A stretch of DNA of 64,000 nt from an uncultured Blautia sp. (GTDB lineage: Bacteria; Bacillota; Clostridia; Lachnospirales; Lachnospiraceae), in assembly GCA_934364795.1 (NCBI GenBank), contig CAKRMK010000010.1, positions 1 through 64,000 of the forward strand, read 5' to 3'. Below, in pieces: positions 54,528 through 63,070 of this stretch (positions are counted from its first letter, which is position 1; each line of letters opens with the position of its first letter). The translations under genes and the position numbers were made by a program. Under the pieces are notes generated by a model, which saw only the letters and a list, made by a program, of their open reading frames with translations, was not told where the DNA came from and searched no databases.

Positions 54528-54840
54528 AAAAACGTCCTCTCAATCAAATTGAGAAGACGAGTTATTCCCGTGTTACCACTTCTGTTCATTCCCGCCTCAC
54601 GGAGCATTACTGCTTTCGGGAACCTTACCGGGTACTTTCATACCCTTCCGCTATAACAGGCGGTCCTGTCGCAGCCTACATTTCTTCAACTGCGCCCCTC
54701 CAAAGCCATCTTCCATCTGTTCCATACATATCCCTCTCAACCTGAAAACATGCTCCTGTGGACAAACAAAAGCCTGTCTTTCCCGGGGAAATTCTCTGTA
54801 ATGCGGTGTACAAATGTACTCTCTTTTTCTATGGGTTTTA
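54525..54840 (-). promoter_or_regulatory. T-box leader of metG
   Basis: Reading the minus strand, the T-box sequence AAGTGGTAACACGGG (54581-54567) is followed by a terminator: CGTCTTCTCAAT and ATTGAGAGGACG, then TTTTTT (54559-54527). Upstream (to about 54840) are the stem I region with AGAGAA near 54800 and several candidate AUG specifiers. Position before metG indicates sensing of uncharged tRNA-Met. The exact specifier and transcription start were not fixed. Confidence 0.88.
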
Positions 54841-54928
54841 CTTATGATTGCAGAATTTAAAGTCTGCAACTGTTATTAGAAGCGTATCACATTTCACAGA
54901 TTTTGTAAACCCATTTCTGTACCCTTCC

Positions 54929-55519
54929 TTACAAAATCAGCTCCACATTTTTTCCAAATACATCCAGATAAAGCTGTTCCCTTTCTACAGTAATCAGCTC
55001 CCTCACTTTCTTTTGCAGTTTTTCACTGTCAAAAAGTTTTACCAGATCCGGATTGAACATTCTTCCGGAATTACATCTAAGATCTGCCAGCATATCATCA
55101 AAATTTTTTCCGGAGCTATAGGCACGACCTACTGAATCCGTAGCTGCATCCAGACAGTCTGCACAGGTAATAATCTGATAAAGAATGGCATTATCATTTC
55201 CTTTATAGGTGTACTCCCGGGGATATCCGCCCTTTTCATCGTACCAGAGATGATGATAAAGTGCCGCCTCTGCATAAGGTTTTGTGGATTCTCTTTTATT
55301 CAGAAGCTCCCATCCCATAACCGGATGAAGCTTTATAAGATCAAATTCCTCTGAAAAAAGAGACATGGCAAACAGATTAATGGTATCCAGAAAATATAAT
55401 TTTCCTGCGTCATGAAACATTCCGCAATTAAACAAAAACTCCCCTGCGCTTTTTTCTCCTTCTTCAGGCGGCATGGAAAGCCGACGGATTTCACGGCTCC
55501 GCTCTATGTAATCATCATT
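54929..55519 (-). pseudogene. 5'-truncated HD-GYP phosphodiesterase gene
   Basis: The frame encodes the core of an HD-GYP domain: CGMFHDAGKL with the HD pair, LIKLHPVMGWELL, and HHLWYDEKGGYP with the GYP-type motif. The readable frame extends upstream of the first ATG (55474) through ERSREIRRLS to a stop near 55520. The sensory and N-terminal parts are missing. An 85-bp repeat lies 35 bases beyond the break. A short functional HD protein from 55474 is possible but unlikely. Confidence 0.7.
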
Positions 55520-55553
55520 TTAATTTATAAGTAATCCGGCCTCTATTCAATTA

Positions 55554-55638
55554 TTCTAAGAATTGCAAGAGCTGCTTTGCAGCGGAGCAATTCATAGATA
55601 TCAAGTTAGGGGCAAATTTCCTTTTGACCCTGACATCA
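55554..55638 (-). repeat. 85-bp hairpin repeat, copy 2
   Basis: Inverted relative to copy 1 at 32269-32352. Read on the minus strand it has GTCAGGGTCAAAA, TTTGCCCCTAAC, GAATTGCTCCGCTGC, AAAGCAGCTC and TTGCAATTC. It lies beside the truncated HD-GYP gene. Confidence 0.75.
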
Positions 55639-55704
55639 TTCTAATTTTATAGTACCTCTCTCATTTCGGCAAGTAAAAAATGCAGTCCTATTTTCAAATT
55701 TATG

Positions 55705-55760
55705 TTGACAAAATAGAGATTATCGTTTATATTAATATCAGTAATAATTACTATTATTAA
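55705..55760 (+). promoter_or_regulatory. perR promoter with PerR-type operator
   Basis: TTGACA (55705-55710), 17 bases and TATATT (55728-55733) form a strong promoter. Immediately downstream is AGTAATAATTACTATTATTA (55740-55759), close to the Per-box type of AT-rich palindrome. The same sequence precedes rubrerythrin. Autoregulation by PerR is inferred. Confidence 0.7.
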
Positions 55761-55778
55761 GAGAAAGGAGAAAATCCG

Positions 55779-56177
55779 ATGGCTACTTTAAAATACAGCC
55801 GCCAGAGAGAATCTATTAAGGAATTTCTTACCGGCAGAACTGATCATCCCACCGCTGATTTCGTATATGAGAATATGAAGCGGATTTATCCCAATATCAG
55901 CCTTGGCACCGTATACCGGAACCTCTCTCTTCTCGCTGATCTGGGTGAAATACAGAAGCTCTCCAGCTTTGGCGGTGCAGACCGGTTTGATGCCCGCACC
56001 ACTCCCCACTGTCACTTCATGTGCACCCGCTGCGGCAGAGTGATGGATGTTTTCAGCGAACATATTGACAGAAGTCTTGAAGATATCGCCGCTGATTTCA
56101 AAGACGGACAGATTTCTGATTATAAGGCAAGATTTTTCGGAATCTGTAATGATTGTCTGAAAAAAGACACACACTAA
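55779..56177 (+). CDS. perR: PerR-like peroxide-sensing Fur-family repressor
   Basis: A 132-residue Fur-family regulator. The winged helix spans about 1-80 (TADFVYENMKRIYPNISLGTVYRNLSLLADLG). The structural zinc site is in CTRCGRV and GICNDC (CxxC pairs), and the regulatory metal ligands include the HCHF segment. AAGGAG lies before the ATG. Its own promoter and the next gene, rubrerythrin, share the same AT-rich operator, favouring PerR over Fur or Zur. Confidence 0.88.
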   Translation: MATLKYSRQRESIKEFLTGRTDHPTADFVYENMKRIYPNISLGTVYRNLSLLADLGEIQKLSSFGGADRFDARTTPHCHFMCTRCGRVMDVFSEHIDRSLEDIAADFKDGQISDYKARFFGICNDCLKKDTH

Positions 56178-56254
56178 GAGAGTTAGAAGTTACTGTAAAT
56201 GAAGCAAACGGTAACAGTCAGAAAGAGTTAATTGAAAAAAATTTTCAACAGCTC

Positions 56255-56309
56255 TTGACAAACTCAAAGCAATATGTTAATCTAAAACAGTAATGATTAC
56301 TATTATTGA
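56255..56309 (+). promoter_or_regulatory. Rubrerythrin promoter with PerR-type operator
   Basis: TTGACA (56255-56260), 17 bases and TAATCT (56278-56283). The operator AGTAATGATTACTATTATTG (56289-56308) differs from the perR copy at only two positions and has the same position relative to the -10. Confidence 0.7.
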
Positions 56310-56353
56310 AAACTAAATAAAATTAATTTATATAAGAAAAGGAGATTTTAATT

Positions 56354-56899
56354 ATGGCTAAATGGGTATGTAATGTATGTGGTTATGTTTATGAAGGCGA
56401 GAACGCTCCTGAAGTATGTCCAATCTGCAAGGCTCCGGCTGAGAAATTCACCAAACAGGACGAAGAAATGGCATGGGCTGCAGAGCATGTTGTAGGCGTA
56501 GCTAAAGGTGTCAGCGAAGACATTCTTGCAGACTTAAGAGCAAACTTCGAAGGTGAGTGCTCTGAGGTTGGTATGTATCTTGCTATGGCACGCGTTGCAC
56601 ACAGAGAAGGATATCCTGAAGTTGGTCTTTACTATGAGAAAGCTGCTTATGAAGAAGCAGAGCATGCAGCTAAATTTGCTGAATTATTAGGTGAAGTTGT
56701 TACAGACAGTACTAAGAAAAACCTTGAGATGCGTGTTGCAGCAGAGAACGGTGCTACAGCTGGTAAAACAGATCTTGCTAAACGTGCAAAAGCAGCTAAC
56801 CTGGATGCAATCCATGACACAGTTCATGAGATGGCTAGAGACGAAGCAAGACACGGAAAAGCATTCGCAGGTCTGCTTAAGAGATACTTCGGAGAATAA
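56354..56899 (+). CDS. rbr: Rubrerythrin with N-terminal rubredoxin domain
   Basis: A 181-residue peroxide-reducing enzyme of anaerobes. Unlike classical rubrerythrin, the rubredoxin-type iron centre is at the N-terminus (C6, C9, C22, C25: CNVCGY and CPIC), as in reverse rubrerythrins. The di-iron four-helix bundle follows, with ligands in [21 protein letters not shown] and [15 protein letters not shown] lies ahead of the ATG. It is under the same operator as perR and is the main visible oxidative-stress defence in this window. Confidence 0.96.
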   Translation: MAKWVCNVCGYVYEGENAPEVCPICKAPAEKFTKQDEEMAWAAEHVVGVAKGVSEDILADLRANFEGECSEVGMYLAMARVAHREGYPEVGLYYEKAAYEEAEHAAKFAELLGEVVTDSTKKNLEMRVAAENGATAGKTDLAKRAKAANLDAIHDTVHEMARDEARHGKAFAGLLKRYFGE

Positions 56900-56930
56900 T
56901 TTCATAACAGATATTTTAAGAAACAACACG

Positions 56931-56978
56931 AAAAATCGCTGGAGCGCTTATATTTACAGGCTCCCCAGCGATTTTGTT
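56931..56978 (+). terminator. Terminator of rubrerythrin
   Basis: AAAATCGCTGGAG pairs with CTCCCCAGCGATTTT around a short loop, with A-rich and T-rich flanks. It may work in both directions. Confidence 0.8.
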
Positions 56979-57358
56979 CGTTCTAAACTGTCAAAGACAG
57001 GATTTTAACATTTAATCTGTTTGTTAATTTTGCTTCTACGAGGTAAGTTATATTTTGTCAAATGAAGAAAAAGCAACACCTGTGCTACAATAATCCTGTT
57101 ATTCGAGATACACCGTTTTGTATCTCAAAATGTAGGATACATCATCTTTTTCCTCACCCCGGAAAGAGCTTCCAGCGAAAGTTTTTCAAGATAATAATTC
57201 AGCGTACCGTAATGGGGTATTTCCTCCTGTTTAGTCTTGTTTTTTACGTTCCCTTTTTTCACGTTTTCTCATCCGTAAAGTCCTCCAATGCGAAAAATTT
57301 GTTAACTATATTTTAACGCATTGGAGGAGTTTTCGCTTAAAATCTAATCATTTCATTG
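56979..57358. other. Gene-free region with a strong hairpin
   Basis: No supported gene. CCTCCAATGCG (57281-57291) and CGCATTGGAGG (57315-57325) form an 11-bp stem. On the minus strand the hairpin is followed by GGAGGA and a 13-codon frame, MRKREKRERKKQD, then a second AGGAGG. This could be a leader peptide or chance. A further minus-strand frame reads YGTLNYYLEKLSLEALSGV, possibly a gene remnant. Confidence 0.35.
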
Positions 57359-57359
57359 C

Positions 57360-57402
57360 GAAAAAAAAGAGGCAGCACCCTCCCTTTGGCCACCTCTTTC
57401 TC
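57360..57402 (-). terminator. Terminator of the secreted-protein pair
   Basis: On the minus strand AAAGAGGTGGC pairs with GCTGCCTCTTT, followed by TTTTT. Confidence 0.8.
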
Positions 57403-57427
57403 TCATTTTAGCATTCAAATCCTACGC

Positions 57428-59077
57428 TTAATACTCCCCAAGCTGCCCGTTTCCGTCAATATAATACACATCCCCCGGACCTATATATACATCCTCATAT
57501 CCGGTATAATACATTACATTTCCCTCACCATCATACCAGTAATAAGTATCTCCCGGATCACTTTCTTCTACATAATCCTCCGAATAATCAGACTCATCCG
57601 GAATATAATCGCCTCTTCCCTCTCCATAGTCACTGCCCTCTTCCGGAACGTAATCTCCCATTCCCTCGCCGGCATTCTGCGCCTCATAAGCAACAGATTC
57701 TCCCTCTCTTGAAAAAGCAGCATCTGCATAAATACTTCCATATCCAGAGATCACAGGACTCACCAAAAGCTCCCCATTTCCGTCAAGGCTTACATCTGCA
57801 ACATGGCTTCCTCCATAAGAATACAGTAGAAGGGCTGTTGTTCCAGAAGTTTCAAACGTACCACTATCAAAAAGATAACCTCCACTTCCGTCTTCATTTC
57901 TGGCATTATAAATTTCCCAGGTTCCATCTCCGTAAAGATGAATACTTGTAGCATTCAAATCCCCATACTGGTACCAGTTGTCAAAATATGAAATAAACAT
58001 TTCAAGACTCTGGCCGTCAGCACTCGGATCGTAATCCGCTCCATTTGGACTACCCTCACAGCCATCATTATTTTGTCCGTTTCCGTCATCTGAAGCTTCT
58101 CCACGCCCGTCATTCCCCGCCCCATCAGCAGCCGCATTACTTTCCATGTCTACAATCTGCGTAAGCTCAAGAGAATCCAACGCATCTTTATATTCTTCAT
58201 CCATTTCCTCCGCCCAGTCAATATTCATTTTATACGCATAAGCAAAAGTGTCTGTATCCGTCTGAAAACACAACATTTTCCATAAGCAGGTATCCTCATT
58301 TGCCCCTGTGGTAAATGTAATTTCATAGGCTGGATAGGTAAACTTTTCTGTGTATTGGGCACTTTGGGTTTCCTCATAGTTGTCTATATCGTAATCACTT
58401 ACCATTTTGACGAACTGTTTTCTATATTCCTCCTGGGATCCGTCAAAATCATATTTGTTAGATGCGCTGCAATTTACAATTACAGTAAGACCATCTTCTG
58501 TCATATCAGAATAATAGTAGCCACCATTCCAGTCCGAATTATTGTACAGAGGTTTCAGTCCTGTATAACGCTTGTAAGAAGTCAGTACATAGTCTGTCCC
58601 TGTGTTTTCTCCCTCATTGCCAGCAGTCTGCGCCTCATAAGCAACAGATTCCCCTTCTCTTATATTGCCTTCGATTTTATGAAAAACTGCGCCATCCACA
58701 TTTCCCATATGAAAACTGGTATCCGAATCCAGATAAAATCCTGCAAGCCAGCCACCTACCCGGTTATACATGTCATATCTGCCATTTCCATCCCCATATT
58801 CGTCCACATACTCCAGATATCCCTGTATATCTCCCATATCCTTTGTATGATAAACAAAAATTCCCTCTGCCGTTATGGTAATATCTTCCTCTCTGGCTGT
58901 ATCCTCACAGAGCCACACGCCAGATACTTTGGCATAATCTGTGAAAACCACATTTTCACCTGCATTATCTGAAGAATCCTGTGCCAGAACCGTCCGGCCG
59001 CTATATCCCGAAACACCAAACGCCATACCTCCACCAAGTATCATAACCATTGTAGTTACAAATATTTTTCTCTTCAT
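57428..59077 (-). CDS. Large secreted protein of unknown function
   Basis: A 549-residue secreted protein with signal peptide MKRKIFVTTMVMILGGGMAF and on. The body is acidic and rich in Tyr, Asp, Gly and Trp. REGESVAYEAQ occurs twice (140-150 and about 455-465), each at the end of a stretch of short strands scored as SGVWLCED or ATSIHLYGDGTWEIYN. These may be lipocalin-like or similar beta modules. A Gly/Asn/Asp linker (about 320-355) and a Tyr/Asp/Glu-rich tail with YIPDE/YVPEE motifs follow. No anchor, catalytic motif or known domain was recognised. It is the second gene after the next secreted protein, with a 45-base gap. Confidence 0.6.
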   Translation of the reverse strand: MKRKIFVTTMVMILGGGMAFGVSGYSGRTVLAQDSSDNAGENVVFTDYAKVSGVWLCEDTAREEDITITAEGIFVYHTKDMGDIQGYLEYVDEYGDGNGRYDMYNRVGGWLAGFYLDSDTSFHMGNVDGAVFHKIEGNIREGESVAYEAQTAGNEGENTGTDYVLTSYKRYTGLKPLYNNSDWNGGYYYSDMTEDGLTVIVNCSASNKYDFDGSQEEYRKQFVKMVSDYDIDNYEETQSAQYTEKFTYPAYEITFTTGANEDTCLWKMLCFQTDTDTFAYAYKMNIDWAEEMDEEYKDALDSLELTQIVDMESNAAADGAGNDGRGEASDDGNGQNNDGCEGSPNGADYDPSADGQSLEMFISYFDNWYQYGDLNATSIHLYGDGTWEIYNARNEDGSGGYLFDSGTFETSGTTALLLYSYGGSHVADVSLDGNGELLVSPVISGYGSIYADAAFSREGESVAYEAQNAGEGMGDYVPEEGSDYGEGRGDYIPDESDYSEDYVEESDPGDTYYWYDGEGNVMYYTGYEDVYIGPGDVYYIDGNGQLGEY

Positions 59078-59122
59078 AAAAATACGCCTCCTTTCTTCAA
59101 AGCCGTTCTATTATCCATTCAA

Positions 59123-60094
59123 TTACGACTCACTGTCATACCATAATTCTGCCCAGCCATCTCCCCAGTCCACAGATGGATCATAACTCTTCCAGTTCTG
59201 TGCACTTGCAAAAATACGGCCATCTTTATCATACGCCAGTCCATCATCCCTGATGGTATAATCCTCTGGTAATGCAAATCTTGTCACACCATCGTCATAC
59301 CACACATGACTGTCTTCTTCATAAAAATATGCATTCTTCAGATCAGCATAAATATCCACATCTCCATCCCGGTAAAATACACCATTTAAACTATTGTAAC
59401 TTTCCTCTGTACCATCTTCTGTCTCTCTTACTTTAAACGAAAATATAAAACTGTTTCCATCTTCACTTATACACGGAAAAGAATCTCTGTCCCAAAACAG
59501 GTACCAGCCGCAGCCATCTTCATCATTAAACATGGTTCCCCAGTCTGCAGCCTTCTCTGAATAATACAAAAATTCCTGTCTGGAAGTATCAATTACCAGT
59601 GTTTCCCCTGACGCATTCTGCCATATCCCGTCCAGCGTCTCCAGTGATATATCTGGAAATTCCCTGCTGCTCTTTTCAAAATGAACTCCATTTTGCGCCC
59701 CTGAACCTGCAGAACCATCTTGTTTTAAGGTAAAACCACTGCCTTTCGGAATCAGATCATAATTAGAATCCTCATACCAAAGCCATGCATCCCCTGCATA
59801 TTCGTTCATATCACCAACACCAGTCCTTCCATACCAGGTACAATACTGGTATCGAAGGGCTTCTGTGTCAAAATAGAGAAGATTTCCATTGATGTCTTCC
59901 CAACAGCCATCTAAGTTGTCATAAAAATTTGTGTCAGTATAATCATAGTCATCTGAATTTACATCTGTGTCACTGTATTCCTCCGAATTTGCATCCGTGT
60001 AACTATAATCATCCGGATTTTTGTTATACTCTGTCTGATAGAAAGCCGGTACCAGTGTAATTGCAAGTGCCGCAAATCTTATTAAATGCATCAT
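59123..60094 (-). CDS. Secreted acidic Tyr/Asp-rich protein
   Basis: A 323-residue protein. A short signal peptide (MMHLIRFAALAITLVPAFY) is followed by near-repeats rich in D, Y, S, T, E (YTDANSEEYSDTDVNSDDY). Two modules of the form DGCWEDINGNLLYFDTEAL and DGIWQNASGETLVIDTSRQ occur near 61 and 155, again suggesting small beta-barrel repeats. AGGGGGAGAG precedes the ATG. It lies upstream of the 549-residue protein in one unit and next to a LuxR-type regulator. Function is unknown. Confidence 0.6.
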   Translation of the reverse strand: MMHLIRFAALAITLVPAFYQTEYNKNPDDYSYTDANSEEYSDTDVNSDDYDYTDTNFYDNLDGCWEDINGNLLYFDTEALRYQYCTWYGRTGVGDMNEYAGDAWLWYEDSNYDLIPKGSGFTLKQDGSAGSGAQNGVHFEKSSREFPDISLETLDGIWQNASGETLVIDTSRQEFLYYSEKAADWGTMFNDEDGCGWYLFWDRDSFPCISEDGNSFIFSFKVRETEDGTEESYNSLNGVFYRDGDVDIYADLKNAYFYEEDSHVWYDDGVTRFALPEDYTIRDDGLAYDKDGRIFASAQNWKSYDPSVDWGDGWAELWYDSES

Positions 60095-60185
60095 AGTCTC
60101 TCCCCCTTTTCAAAAACATTTCATTTTTACCCAAACTCTTTTTGAAACATCATTCCTGCATCTTTACTGTATAAAAATGCAGATA

Positions 60186-60230
60186 TGAAAAGATCCATCA
60201 TACGTTTAGTGTATGACGGATCTTCTCAAA
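60186..60230 (-). terminator. Terminator of the LuxR-type regulator gene
   Basis: AAGATCCATCATAC and GTATGACGGATCTT form a stem. On the minus strand it ends in TTTTC, and the plus strand also has a T-rich flank. Confidence 0.7.
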
Positions 60231-60247
60231 AACATATTAACTAATAG

Positions 60248-62773
60248 TTAGTTTTTTCCTGAATTTTTCCCTGAATTTTTTTCATGAAGCATTTCCAGAA
60301 GCTGCTGCCGCTTCGTACGGGTATCACCTGTAATCTGCAATTTAGAATAAATCTGATTTATATACTGCTTTACCGTTCCCTCTGATAAAAACATTCTGGA
60401 GCCAATTTCTTTATTACTCAAATGCTCTCCCATCAACTGAACCAATTTCTGTTCACGTTCTGTAAGCAAAGAAAAAATTTCCGGATAAATATTTGCATTT
60501 TTCAGTTTATTGCAACGATTTTCAAATATTTTTCCAAGATAAATCACCTGGGAAACAAATCCAGTTTTATCCTTTTGGCTCAGTCTTTCCAGAATTTCTT
60601 TCAAGTATGGATAATTCTCTGCAAAAGGAACCAAAAATTTATCTGGCATTGCCTGTTCCAGCGATTTTTGCAAAAGATTTCTAGCCATAACGGATTTTCC
60701 CAGTTTTTCCCAGGACGCAGCAACCTGAATCTGTATATAAAGAGCCACCAGGTTATAATGAAGTCTTTCGCAAATCTCCAAAATCCCCGCACTTCTTCCA
60801 ACCACTTTTGCGTATGCCCCCTGTGCCAGATAAACCTGATTTTCAATCATTTCCATCATAGGTTTCCCTGGTGCAAGAAAATTCACAGAAGAAAGTCTGT
60901 GTTCCCCAAAAAGTCCGGGAATCTGTTCCTGCAATCCGGTGAGACTGTAATAGTAGGCACAAATACTTTCAAACATATTGAGCAAGGATGTATTATGTGC
61001 CTTCATTACCCTTTCCCTGCGCTGTTCCAAAGTCTCCTTTATCTCCAGCTCCACAAACAAAGACATCCGATAAGCCAGAAAATCACAGCACAATGCAATA
61101 TTTTCCTGTCCGTTTTCCAGTGCTTTTGCATATGCCTGCTCCAGCTGAATCTGCGCTTCCAGAAAATTTCCTTGAAGAAATCGTGCCTCTGAACACATGA
61201 TCTCCCCGGCTCCCAGTCCATGTCCATCTGTGATTTTATAATAATGGGGCATGCAGTCATACATTTCTTTTAATTCTGCCTCAAGAGCTCCTAGTTCCCG
61301 GTGAAACATCATAAGCACAGAAGGCGAACCAAAAGTCCAGCCTCCCTCTTTTCGGATACTGATGGCAGGTCTGGTCATCAAAGCACTGGCGCTGCGGTGG
61401 AGTTCACTCATTCTGGAAATGTCATTATACATTAAAAAACTCATGATAAGATCGCATTCTCCCAGAAGATTTCCACGCTCCGCATCAGAAAGATCAGGAT
61501 GTTCTTCAATGGATTCCAGCAAAATCGCTTTTAGCTCCAACATTTTCGGAATATTTTTCCAGTTAAACATACTTCGCATAAGTACCAGTATTGCAAGTGG
61601 ATGTTCTTTCAAAATGGAAGCCGGACATTTCAAAAGATACCCAAGCACTTGCTCTGGCTTCTGCGATGCCAGCAAAATCCCCGCATCTTCCTGAACTACC
61701 CGAAGCATTGCGTCATAATTTTCACTGTTCCAATATGCAGATAATGCATGAATATACAATTTATGTATTTCGTACCATCTTCCATAACGATTATAATAAA
61801 CAACCTGTTTTTCTCTGTCCAGCTCCAAAAAATTCCTTTTTGCACACTCTTTCATCATATGATGGAACCGAAAAGTTTTTCCATCCGAAAGCCTGGTGAC
61901 AAATGCATTTTGGGCAGTCAATGCCTGAAGGATCTGCGAAGTATCCTCTTTCTGGGTAATATATTTTGCCATTTCAGCTGTAAATTCATCTGCCAGCCCC
62001 ATAGCACATAAAAATTCCCGCCTCTCCTCTGATAAAGGATTCAGCATTGATGCAGAAAACATTTCATAAATATCCCCATTCTTTCCCGGAAGCTCTCCCC
62101 ATTTTACAAAAAAGCACAGATTCAGATAAACCGCTGAAAACCAGCCTTCACTTGAATATAAAAGCATTTTTATCTGCTGATCACTGAGATTGGTTCCACA
62201 GCGATGGGTATAAACAGATAATTCATCCTGTTGCAGGCGAAGCTGTTCTTCCCCAATCTGATACAGCTTTCCTCCTAAACGTACAATTTCTTCTCCCAGT
62301 AAAAAATGGTTTCTGCTTGCCACAACCAGATGTATATTTGATGGTAAACGATTAGTCAGAATGTATAAAAATTCTGTCACCCTTTTATCCGTCAGCAAAT
62401 GAAAGTCATCGATAAAAATATAATAAATCCTGTCACAGGCAAGAGAATGGCAAAGCAGATCCATAAGAAAGCCAGCTGATGCTTCGTCTTCTGGACATTC
62501 ATAATCTTTCAGGAAATCAAGCCCTGCAAAGGAAAATGCATTTTGTACACTTTTCCAAAAGATAGAAAGATTATCTGAATAAATACTGATCCGGATAATC
62601 ACAGCCTGTTCTTCTTTTAACTGCTTCGTGAGATACCAGTCAATTGCCGTTGTTTTTCCATATCCCATAGGCGCTGTTACCGTGGTCATTGCATAATAAG
62701 AAATTGGGCGCAAACATTCCTGCAGTCGTCTGGATATATAAATTGTGTTTAAACGGTTTTTGCCATTTGCCAT
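60248..62773 (-). CDS. MalT-like LuxR-family STAND regulator
   Basis: An 841-residue signal-transduction ATPase with a DNA-binding tail. The P-loop is APMGYGKTTAI (34-44), with Walker B in YYIFIDDFHLL (about 120). A long helical, TPR-like sensor region spans about 330-740. The C-terminal LuxR-type HTH (about 775-835) reads LTEREQKLVQLMGEHLSNKEIGS and FLSEGTVKQYINQIYSKL. The protein ends in a duplicated SGKN. It is the only regulator near the two secreted-protein genes and is the likely activator of one or both. The inducer is unknown. Confidence 0.9.
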   Translation of the reverse strand: MANGKNRLNTIYISRRLQECLRPISYYAMTTVTAPMGYGKTTAIDWYLTKQLKEEQAVIIRISIYSDNLSIFWKSVQNAFSFAGLDFLKDYECPEDEASAGFLMDLLCHSLACDRIYYIFIDDFHLLTDKRVTEFLYILTNRLPSNIHLVVASRNHFLLGEEIVRLGGKLYQIGEEQLRLQQDELSVYTHRCGTNLSDQQIKMLLYSSEGWFSAVYLNLCFFVKWGELPGKNGDIYEMFSASMLNPLSEERREFLCAMGLADEFTAEMAKYITQKEDTSQILQALTAQNAFVTRLSDGKTFRFHHMMKECAKRNFLELDREKQVVYYNRYGRWYEIHKLYIHALSAYWNSENYDAMLRVVQEDAGILLASQKPEQVLGYLLKCPASILKEHPLAILVLMRSMFNWKNIPKMLELKAILLESIEEHPDLSDAERGNLLGECDLIMSFLMYNDISRMSELHRSASALMTRPAISIRKEGGWTFGSPSVLMMFHRELGALEAELKEMYDCMPHYYKITDGHGLGAGEIMCSEARFLQGNFLEAQIQLEQAYAKALENGQENIALCCDFLAYRMSLFVELEIKETLEQRRERVMKAHNTSLLNMFESICAYYYSLTGLQEQIPGLFGEHRLSSVNFLAPGKPMMEMIENQVYLAQGAYAKVVGRSAGILEICERLHYNLVALYIQIQVAASWEKLGKSVMARNLLQKSLEQAMPDKFLVPFAENYPYLKEILERLSQKDKTGFVSQVIYLGKIFENRCNKLKNANIYPEIFSLLTEREQKLVQLMGEHLSNKEIGSRMFLSEGTVKQYINQIYSKLQITGDTRTKRQQLLEMLHEKNSGKNSGKN

Positions 62774-62795
62774 CCCTATCCTCTTTCTTTTCAGT

Positions 62796-63055
62796 TAAGT
62801 GTCTTTTTTACTTTTACAGTTGCATTTCCAGCTCTGTTCTGGGCAGTAATCTTGCCCTTACTGTTTACCTTGACAATCTTGGTATTAATACAGTTGCCTT
62901 TGAAGTTGTAGACCAGACTCCCCATTCATGACCTGTTAATGTTATGGAAAAATATGCATCACTGCCACTTTCAACAATATTGTTTCCTTCAGGATTTACA
63001 GAATTTTCTTCCGTTACCTCAATTCCTTTTTCCCCATACCTTCTTCTCCTTCGCC
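62796..63055 (-). pseudogene. Remnant of an Ig-like (Big_2) secreted protein
   Basis: One frame reads VTEENSVNPEGNNIVESGSD and on to WGVWSTTSKATVLI. A one-base shift near 62890 then gives KIVKVNSKGKITAQNRAGNA and TVKVKKTLN before a TGA. Together they form a bacterial Ig-like domain 2. There is no start. It is a frameshifted C-terminal fragment. Confidence 0.55.
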
Positions 63056-63070
63056 TTTGCCACCCCTTTA

